7,708 nucleotides of DNA from an uncultured Coriobacteriaceae bacterium. GTDB lineage: Bacteria; Actinomycetota; Coriobacteriia; Coriobacteriales; UMGS124. Shown here piece after piece: positions 1 through 4,506 of the stretch; position 1 is the stretch's first letter; each line of letters starts with the position of its first letter. The translations under genes were made by a program, and so were the position numbers. The notes under the pieces were generated by a model. The model had not been told where the DNA came from and ran no database searches. It saw only the letters and a list, made by a program, of their open reading frames with translations. Location of the stretch: NCBI GenBank assembly GCA_900539345.1, contig UQBS01000087.1:1-7708 (forward strand), written 5' to 3'.

Positions 1-7
1 CGCGCAC

Positions 8-841
8 TTGCTCCGGCCCTGCCGAGGTCGCTCGGGGGACTTGTTCATTGTCTCCTTAGATGAGCTGTCAAAGGGCATGTCTGGAGTGTCGGTTACTCAG
101 CGTATTAAGCAGGTGAAGCAGCCTCGTGGTGGCTACATTAACCCAAAGAAACAGATGACGGTCGTATCTCTTGGTGAGGGCGCTGATGCACTGAATCCCG
201 TAGAGAACGTGCATACCTCTACAATGGGCCTTGTCGTGGACTACATGACAAGATTCATGACTGGCGCGTCTGCTGATGACGCGTTCAGGATTTCTTTGAT
301 GGGCGCGCAGATAATTGGCGAGTTGTACTGTGCCCACGATTTGCTTGCTGGTGTGACCGGATTAGACAACGAGTCTATTATACGCGCCACGAAGTTGGTC
401 GGATTCGATGTTTGTTTCCGTGCGGGTCCTATGGGCTATAAACCGGTCGAAGACATCAATCCCGATGATGACACGATTACGAATGTTCGAGTGATGGTGG
501 AGCGTTCCTTGCGCTTCCTTGATGAATATGGTCCCAAGGTACTGGATGGCTTCACATTTGAGGGAGGCTATACCGGCACGGTGGCTACTGGAGATGGTGA
601 CTTTACCACGGCAGACACATTGTGGGACTTCAAGGTCTCGAAACGGCCTATTCAGAAGGAGCACACGTTGCAGCTGCTTATGTATTGGCGTATGGGGCTT
701 CATTCCGTTCATTCTGAATTCCGTAATGTGAAATACCTTGGTATCTACAACCCGAGGATGAACGAAGTGTCGCGTATTGCAGTCGCGGATATTCCGCAGA
801 ATGTCATTGATGAGGTTGAAGACGAGGTCATCGGCTATTAA
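8..841 (+). CDS. PD-(D/E)XK (RecB/Cas4-fold) nuclease-like protein
   Basis: Probable nucleic-acid nuclease of the PD-(D/E)XK superfamily; substrate and pathway are unknown. Numbering from the TTG at 8, the C-terminal half shows the ordered RecB/Cas4-type motifs: Glu185, a GDGDF stretch with Asp198, the core WDFK (Asp207-x-Lys209) after a beta-strand-like segment, and QLLMY (Gln222, Tyr226), the QxxxY motif of this family. The N-terminal half has no motif I recognise. No signal peptide or membrane segment is visible. The start is uncertain. The frame stays open to base 2, so the true start may lie outside the window. TTG at 41 and ATG at 77 are alternatives, but neither has a well-spaced ribosome binding site. 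Codon use is less GC-rich than the IS genes downstream, which suggests separate ancestry. It could serve a mobile element or DNA repair; no neighbour inside the window settles this. Confidence 0.7.
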   Translation: MLRPCRGRSGDLFIVSLDELSKGMSGVSVTQRIKQVKQPRGGYINPKKQMTVVSLGEGADALNPVENVHTSTMGLVVDYMTRFMTGASADDAFRISLMGAQIIGELYCAHDLLAGVTGLDNESIIRATKLVGFDVCFRAGPMGYKPVEDINPDDDTITNVRVMVERSLRFLDEYGPKVLDGFTFEGGYTGTVATGDGDFTTADTLWDFKVSKRPIQKEHTLQLLMYWRMGLHSVHSEFRNVKYLGIYNPRMNEVSRIAVADIPQNVIDEVEDEVIGY

Positions 842-866
842 GTACATCGGAAGTGAGCACTTGCCG

Positions 867-892
867 GCCCGCCGTTCCTATGGGCGGCGGGC
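867..892 (+). terminator. Hairpin after the nuclease-like gene, possible terminator
   Basis: GCCCGCCG (867-874) and CGGCGGGC (885-892) form a perfect 8-bp GC stem with a 10-base loop, starting 26 bases after the stop codon. There is no clean T-run after it (ATTATGAT follows), so intrinsic termination is plausible but not certain. Confidence 0.5.
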
Positions 893-931
893 ATTATGAT
901 CAAATAAGTATTTAAGCAAATAATTAAAGAT

Positions 932-968
932 GGGAGGTGAGGTAGTGTCGCGAATGACGCTCCTATAG
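932..968 (+). pseudogene. 5' end of a gene interrupted by the IS110 element
   Basis: GGGAGG at 932-937, inside an extended GGGAGGTGAGG, is a strong ribosome binding site placed 7 bases before a GTG start at 945. Only seven codons follow (reading MSRMTLL) before a TAG at 966-968, which lies exactly where the IS110 element begins. This looks like the start of a real gene whose body was separated by the insertion. An AT-rich leader (about 893-930) precedes it, but I could not pick a convincing -35/-10 pair. If the 8-bp repeat flanking the IS is collapsed to one copy, the frame continues as an open frame to a TGA at 2448-2450. I do not recognise that product. Confidence 0.5.
959..966. repeat. Direct repeat copy 1, candidate IS110 boundary
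   Basis: GCTCCTAT, followed by AGG. It overlaps the stop codon of the transposase (CTA at 963-965 on the + strand is TAG on the minus strand). It matches the copy at 2303-2310. Confidence 0.45.
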
Positions 969-2199
969 GCTGCCAAGTCCTTTATTGGCCGACATTTTAG
1001 CATTCAGGCAGCGGTCGTATTCGCGTCTGATTTCCTCGTGGGGGCATACGCCTCTTTCTATTTCGCCGAGCCTCGCATCCGGCACGTCAAGCTCTCGGGC
1101 AACCTGCTTTTGGGTCAATCCGAGCGATTTTCGCATGTCCGCCAGTTTCGAGCCCTGGGCGTACTTCAGCCTCATGGGGTGCCGCAACGTCGAGTAGATC
1201 CCCCTGGCCATGGATCTCTTTAGGCAGCGCATGGCCTCTCGCCCCGTCTTGCCGTCGGACCTGCGCTTCGCCATGCAGGCGGGCGTTCTCTCGTCCCCGC
1301 TCATTCTGCTTCCGGCGATCATGTGGGGAGCTTTGTTGGCCTGCCCGTTCCCGCCGCGGTTGGGCCTGCGCCCGTCGGTCCCTCCGCCGGGGGCGGGGAT
1401 GGGGGGCGCCGCAGGTCGAGGCGGACCCTGCCTCGCCCGGGATGCGCTCGGGGCTGTCGCCCGCGGCGACCGCGAGCTCCGCTGCGCTGGCGGCGCCGCA
1501 TCCCCTCGCCTGCAGGAGGGCCGGCGCTTTGGCCTTGATGATCCGACGCATGGCGCCCTCCGATCGGCTTGCCTTCCCATCGAGCTCCAGCCAAGTCCCA
1601 GCGAGCGCCTTCAGGGACGCAAGCAACGGCCCGGCGACGTCGTCTTCCGCGTTCGGGCGGCAAGACCCCAGTTTTCTGTACAGGCCCGCCCCCTTGAGCG
1701 GCCGGTATTTGGTCCTGACCCGCTCCGGCGCCGACGCCAAGAGGGAGCCTGCGGCGTTGGCCGCGCCGGTCATGGTGTTGACGTGCACGGGCCTCGCCGC
1801 CGCAAGGGCGCGCAGGCCCCCGACCCACCCGTCGTGGGACTTCGGCACCACGCCCCTTCCGGCGGCCGCTGCGCGGGCGGCGTGCTCGGCGGCGGTGCCG
1901 TCGGTCTTGCCCTCTCCGACTCGCCCCCTTTCCCCCTTAGGGCGAGGTGCCTCGAAGACAGCATGGCCGCTTTCCATGAGATGGGAGCATGGATCGGCGC
2001 CATACGACGTCGTTCCCTCTATGCCTACCGCCACGCAGCCCGACGGGTCGCCGATTTCCTCCGCAAGTCGTTTGCAGCCCCTCTCGTCGGCGGAGAACGA
2101 CCCAGAAGAGACGGGTCTGCCGAGCCCATCGAGGATGACCAGGACATGGAAATCTTTGTGGGTGTCCACCCCCGCGTAGACCGTTGCGCATTCCCGCAT
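963..2199 (-). pseudogene. IS110-family transposase, frameshifted and catalytically degenerate
   Basis: A DEDD-type transposase that would recombine its element using a bridge RNA. The start at 2199 is supported by GAGGTGAAGG just upstream on the minus strand. The N-terminal RuvC-like domain reads GVDTHKDFHVLVILD (Asp12), GIEGT (Glu61) and KTDGTAAEH (Asp100). The fourth acidic residue, normally three after that Asp, is Ala103. Similarity then continues through a long helical region to the C-terminal Transposase_20 domain. There the frame breaks at a run of six G (1401-1406, + strand) and resumes in the frame ending at 963. The serine nucleophile region, normally like PASSG, reads PAPGGG (1386-1391 covers the Pro-Gly). 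The restored protein would be about 410 residues and ends in an XRE-like helix-turn-helix (LGLTQKQVARELDVPDARLGEIERG). With the frameshift and two catalytic losses it is almost certainly dead. Confidence 0.85.
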
Positions 2200-2302
2200 G
2201 CCTTCACCTCTCCCATCGGAAACCAGCGGCCCCGGGACCGGATGCCAGACATTACACTGACGGGGGTGCTATGGTGGCGTTGCGGTTCCGCGGTGCGCTC
2301 AG
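2200..2302 (-). other. IS110 left-end leader; where a bridge RNA would be encoded
   Basis: This is the non-coding stretch between the transposase start and the boundary repeat. In IS110-group elements the bridge RNA is encoded in the end upstream of the transposase. The stretch is GC-rich with small self-complementary pieces (for example CCCGGG at 2231-2236), but I cannot trace a confident two-loop bridge-RNA fold by eye. At about 100 nt it is short for the purpose. Assigned by position only. Confidence 0.25.
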
Positions 2303-2310
2303 GCTCCTAT
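2303..2310. repeat. Direct repeat copy 2, candidate IS110 boundary
   Basis: GCTCCTAT, followed by TAGG. It matches 959-966 and lies on the other side of the IS110 transposase gene. Confidence 0.45.
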
Positions 2311-2316
2311 TAGGTC

Positions 2317-2454
2317 ATGGCAGGCGTCTCGGAGCGTCGGCGGCAGAGGCGACACGTCGTTCGAAGGTCAGCCCACGGCGACGGTTGGTGTGTGGGTCAG
2401 CCTCTGCCGCCGGACGCAATCCAAATGGCGTCCATGCAACAGGATGACATCTAA
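2317..2454 (+). CDS. Short reading frame of unknown function, possibly a gene 3' remnant
   Basis: A 45-codon frame from ATG 2317 to TAA 2452-2454, with no ribosome binding site. Its last third (QPLPPDAIQMASMQQDDI) has the composition of a genuine protein C-terminus. The first two thirds are rich in Arg and overlap an inverted repeat, so they look less real. It could be the surviving tail of a gene broken by the IS110 or IS256 insertions. It is not in frame with the seven codons at 945 unless an indel is assumed. I do not recognise it. Confidence 0.25.
   Translation: MAGVSERRRQRRHVVRRSAHGDGWCVGQPLPPDAIQMASMQQDDI
2338..2412. repeat. 13-bp inverted repeat between IS110 and IS256 relics
   Basis: CGGCGGCAGAGGC (2338-2350) and GCCTCTGCCGCCG (2400-2412) are perfect inverted copies with a 49-base gap. 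GGTCAGCC also occurs twice between or overlapping them (2366-2373 and 2396-2403). It may be a hairpin at the end of a transcription unit or the residue of a mobile-element end. No T-run follows. Confidence 0.5.
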
Positions 2455-2530
2455 CGCCAATCGGATGCATATGATTATCAGTGTCGGTGCAAGGGGCCGC
2501 TTCCCCGGCCGTAGAAAGCAGGGAGCGGGT

Positions 2531-2545
2531 ATCGCCTGGAATTCC
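2531..2545 (+). repeat. IS256 left inverted repeat (core)
   Basis: ATCGCCTGGAATTCC; pairs with 3627-3641 at 12 of 15 positions. It lies 41 bases before the transposase start. Confidence 0.5.
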
Positions 2546-2586
2546 AATCGCTGAAGTCGTGATCCGAAGAAAGGCGACAACCGCGT

Positions 2587-3610
2587 ATGGGCAAGATGCG
2601 CGAGATCGCGGGCGGCGGCGCCCAGGTGCCCAGATTCGACGACGGCATGGCGAGCATGGCCGAGCTGATCGGGGCGATGGCCGAGTCGCCCGTCAACGAG
2701 ATCATGGGCGCCCGGGCCGACGAGGCATGCGAGGCCGGCAACCGGCGCAACGGCTACCGCGGGCGCAGGCTCGCCACCGGCGTCGGCACCGTCAACCTCA
2801 GGATCCCGAAGCCGCGCGCCGGCAGCTGCTTCCCGGAGGACCCAATCGAGCGCTACCCGCGCGTCGACCGCGCGGTCATCGCCGCCGTATCGGAGGCGGT
2901 GACCGACGGCGTCTCCACCAGGGAGGCCAAGCGCGTGGCGCGACCCGTGGGCATCGGCCGCATGGGCGCCGGCCAGGCGTCGGGGGACGCGCTCGTCGCC
3001 CGACGACGCGGCCACCGACCCGCGGCAACGCGACCCCTCGGAAGCGAGCCATCCCCACATCCGGCTCGACGCCACCTGCGTCAAGTGCAGGGACGCCGCC
3101 GGCAACGCGCCGACCAGGCAGAAGCGGGGCGCCGTTCTGGGCATCCTGAAGGCCGTGTTCGCCGAGCGCGACCCCGAGCTGGTGCGCGAGCTGTACCAGC
3201 TGGCCACAGAGCAGATCGAGGGGTTCTGCTCTGTGGCCGTCGAGGTGCTCGAGGAGGCGGAGGCCGACGCGCCGGTCTACCTTGACTTCCCCTACGAGCA
3301 CCATGTGAGGCTTCGCACCGACAACGTGCAGGAGCGCGCCAACCGCGGGCTCAAACGCCGCAGCCGCGCGGTGCAGGTCTTTCCGAGCAGGAAGTCGCCC
3401 ATCAGGATGATGGGAGCGGTGTTCGCCGAGATGGACGAGAACTGGGCCGGCCGCCGCCGGTTCGACGACGGCTCCATCGGCAGGGCCGTCGAGGGCGCCA
3501 AGGTGAACGCGCCCGCGCCCGCCCACGGCGGCACCGCCGCAGGGCACGCGGCCGGGACCGTCGCGCTCGTCGTGGCCGACGACCCCGTTGCCGGCAGGAA
3601 GTTGGCGTGA
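2587..3610 (+). pseudogene. IS256-family transposase with frameshift and internal deletion
   Basis: A DDE transposase of the mutator/IS256 family. ATG 2587 is preceded by GAAGAAAGG (2566-2574). The N-terminal part shows the family signature: NRRNGYRGRRLATGVGTVNLRIPK, then FPEDPIERYPRVD and GVSTREAKRVAR (split here by position: about residues 50-120). The frame then slips between about 2979 and 2992, near five G (2982-2986), and continues one base over as PHIRLDATCVKCRD, which carries the first catalytic Asp. Straight after this the sequence jumps to NAPTRQKRGAVLGILKAVF and the conserved C-terminal block LRTDNVQERANRGLKRRSR, VFPSRKSPIRMMGAVFAEMDENW. The intervening part, with the second catalytic Asp and the CxxH region, is missing. 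The family is about 400 residues; the remnant encodes roughly 340. It cannot be active. Confidence 0.88.
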
Positions 3611-3626
3611 CAAGAGCTAGAATGAC

Positions 3627-3641
3627 GGCATTCTAGGTGAT
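3627..3641 (-). repeat. IS256 right inverted repeat (core)
   Basis: GGCATTCTAGGTGAT; the reverse complement matches 2531-2545 at 12 of 15 positions. Just inside it AGAATG/CATTCT (3619-3634) forms a small hairpin with a four-base loop, 9 bases after the transposase stop. Confidence 0.5.
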
Positions 3642-3742
3642 TCTCGGTTTTCGAAGGCTTGAAGGCCAACTGCGACAACGACAAGGTTCGCGCCCTTTTG
3701 GGGCCCGCGTGCGCTAAGGAGTTCGAGGCCATAACCTATTAG
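3641..3742 (+). pseudogene. 3' end of an unrecognised gene cut off by the IS256 element
   Basis: This frame runs from the right edge of the IS256 element to TAG 3740-3742. It reads FSVFEGLKANCDNDK, then VRALLGPACAKEFEAITY. Residue composition and GC third positions look like real coding sequence, and there is no start codon, so it is best read as a C-terminal tail of about 33 residues. The start of the gene is not visible to the left of the element. A GCGCCC/GGGCGC hairpin follows directly at 3742-3761. I cannot assign a family. Confidence 0.45.
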
Positions 3743-3761
3743 CGCCCGAAGGCAAGGGCGC
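3742..3761 (+). terminator. Hairpin after the truncated gene tail
   Basis: GCGCCC (3742-3747) and GGGCGC (3756-3761) form a perfect 6-bp stem with an 8-base loop, starting on the last base of the stop codon. No T-run follows, so it is a weak terminator candidate. Confidence 0.4.
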
Positions 3762-3802
3762 CTGCCGTGCAATCTGCGCTTTGCTGTTGGTGCGGCATCT
3801 AC

Positions 3803-3837
3803 GCGACATGTCGCGACAAAAAAGCGACACGTGTCGC
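3803..3837. promoter_or_regulatory. Double-palindrome operator O1
   Basis: GCGACATGTCGC (3803-3814) is a perfect 12-bp palindrome and GCGACACGTGTCGC (3824-3837) a perfect 14-bp palindrome. The linker is GACAAAAAA. The centres are 22 bp apart, about two helical turns. The junction TGTCGCGACA is itself a palindrome, so CGACA half-sites repeat in alternating directions. O1 lies about 490 bp from O2. No good promoter is visible beside it. Confidence 0.8.
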
Positions 3838-4145
3838 GTGCTGGATGGCCCGGCGTGCACGATCCTCGCTGGGGCGGGCCGCGAACGCCTGGGTTGCTGC
3901 GCTGTCGGGCAGCCTGCGAATCCTGCTACTCGTTGTCGCTGTAAAACGTTTCCGGACGTGGTCGGCGGGCGGCGCTATATATCATATCGATAATGGTTGC
4001 ATCTTTTTGCCGGGATTTTGGGAGAGGCCGTACGCGGATGACAGGTTTTCGAGCCGCGGGCGGTGCTGGTGGGGCGGACCGGGCTCGTCCGGCAAGGTCT
4101 CATTCTGGTGGGGGTACCATTCTGAGCCAAGGTTATGCTCGGGAG

Positions 4146-4181
4146 GTTCGGGGAAGGGCTACAGGTGCCCTTTTCGCGAAC
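4146..4181 (+). repeat. Long imperfect hairpin
   Basis: GTTCG (4146-4150) pairs with CGAAC (4177-4181), and AAGGGC (4154-4159) pairs with GCCCTT (4167-4172), around a 7-base loop. A short internal loop separates the two helices. It is the first of three hairpins leading up to operator O2. Confidence 0.5.
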
Positions 4182-4261
4182 TTGGGAGACCTGAAAACCT
4201 GCCATCTCAGTACAACCTTCGTTCGAATCCTGGCAGCCGACCGCTGGCGCCCCCCTTTCGA

Positions 4262-4290
4262 GCTTTGCCGGGAACCCCTTCCGGCAAAGC
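4262..4290 (+). repeat. Perfect 10-bp stem-loop
   Basis: GCTTTGCCGG (4262-4271) and CCGGCAAAGC (4281-4290) are exact inverted copies around a 9-base loop. Neither strand has a T-run after it, so it is not a standard terminator. It ends 36 bases before operator O2. Confidence 0.65.
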
Positions 4291-4326
4291 GCTTGCAATT
4301 GGTGGGGGTGTGGGTTTGACATCCGT

Positions 4327-4361
4327 GCGACATGTCGCGACAGATGCGCGACACGTGTCGC
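4327..4361. promoter_or_regulatory. Double-palindrome operator O2
   Basis: GCGACATGTCGC (4327-4338) and GCGACACGTGTCGC (4348-4361), centres 22 bp apart, linker GACAGATGC. The palindromes match O1 exactly while the linker differs, so the palindromes are what is conserved. A TTGACA hexamer (4316-4321) lies five bases to the left, but no acceptable -10 follows at normal spacing. O2 and O3 are 103 bp apart centre to centre. Confidence 0.8.
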
Positions 4362-4391
4362 GCATTGATTGGTTATGTGCGCTGAACTGGG

Positions 4392-4420
4392 CTGACATCG
4401 GCCGATTTGTCGTCTATACT
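4392..4420 (+). promoter_or_regulatory. Sigma70-type promoter of the AlbA_2 regulator gene
   Basis: CTGACA (4392-4397, five of six to consensus) and TATACT (4415-4420) are separated by exactly 17 bases. The predicted start is near 4427, which gives a leader of about 80 nt. Operator O3 begins at about +4, so bound repressor would block RNA polymerase leaving the promoter. O2 lies just upstream. Confidence 0.7.
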
Positions 4421-4429
4421 GACTCACAT

Positions 4430-4464
4430 GCGACATGTCGCGACAAAAACGCGACACGTGTCGC
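4430..4464. promoter_or_regulatory. Double-palindrome operator O3 at the transcription start
   Basis: GCGACATGTCGC (4430-4441) and GCGACACGTGTCGC (4451-4464), centres 22 bp apart, linker GACAAAAAC. An extra half-site TGTCGC follows at 4470-4475. It sits between the promoter and the AlbA_2 regulator start. In RNA the same sequence can fold into a long hairpin in the leader, so an effect after transcription start is also possible. Confidence 0.8.
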
Positions 4465-4506
4465 ATCGATGTCGCACTGTGCAAGGCAATACTACATGGA
4501 GGCAGC

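Larger units (their letters stand above)
959..2310 (-). mobile_element. IS110-family insertion sequence, degenerate copy
   Basis: The element is defined by one IS110-type transposase gene on the minus strand and by an 8-bp direct repeat, GCTCCTAT, at 959-966 and 2303-2310 just outside the gene. IS110 elements lack long terminal inverted repeats and recombine at a short shared core, so a short direct repeat is the expected kind of boundary. The exact ends are inferred. The copy is non-functional by sequence: the transposase is frameshifted and has lost catalytic residues. It interrupts the gene that starts at 945. Confidence 0.65.
2524..3648 (+). mobile_element. IS256-family (mutator-type) insertion sequence, internally deleted
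   Basis: One transposase gene sits between imperfect terminal inverted repeats. ATCGCCTGGAATTCC at 2531-2545 matches the reverse complement of GGCATTCTAGGTGAT at 3627-3641 at 12 of 15 positions. Weaker pairing extends outward to about 2524 and 3648. I found no target-site duplication at these edges, so the boundaries are approximate or the flanks have been rearranged. The copy is dead: its transposase has a frameshift and a deletion in the catalytic core. Confidence 0.65.
3838..4326. other. Operator-flanked region without a convincing gene
   Basis: About 490 bases between operators O1 and O2. Open frames here (for example ATG 3993 to 4319, 108 codons, + strand) lack ribosome binding sites and show no family motif, and the longest frames run straight through the operators. 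An AT-rich patch (about 3975-3992) stands out from the GC-rich surroundings. Three hairpins lie in the right half: GTTCG...CGAAC with AAGGGC/GCCCTT (4146-4181), CTGCCA/TGGCAG (4199-4236) and a perfect 10-bp stem (4262-4290). A tRNA 3'-end-like stretch lies at 4220-4242. The region may hold a structured RNA or be debris; the sequence alone does not decide. Confidence 0.4.

Noticed and set aside
1210..2313. Long + strand open frames over the IS110 region
   Set aside because: Antisense shadows of the transposase in very GC-rich DNA; Arg/Pro/Gly-rich translation with no motif.
2349..2357. Fourth operator copy (GCGACACGT)
   Set aside because: Only nine bases match one palindrome, with no partner palindrome 22 bp away. 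GTGTCGC at 945-951 is likewise only a half-site and overlaps a start codon.
2368..3207. 279-codon minus-strand open frame over the IS256 region
   Set aside because: Antisense shadow of the transposase; crosses the IS boundary and has no family signature.
4165..4242. Complete tRNA gene (Ser-like, CCTGAAAACC as anticodon loop)
   Set aside because: Neither the anticodon stem nor the T-stem pairs and no acceptor 5' strand matches; only a 3'-end resemblance remains.
4316..4344. Second promoter using the TTGACA at 4316
   Set aside because: No hexamer at 16-19 bases resembles TATAAT; those positions fall inside operator O2.
3803..4464. CRISPR-like array from the repeated 35-bp units
   Set aside because: Three copies only, spaced about 490 and 68 bases apart (gap lengths), with fully palindromic units and an adjacent regulator; no cas genes.
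4435..4506. Upstream ATG start for the AlbA_2 regulator
   Set aside because: The ATG is part of the O3 palindrome and has no ribosome binding site. The ATG at 4507 has GGAGG and begins where the family's AlbA_2 domain normally begins.
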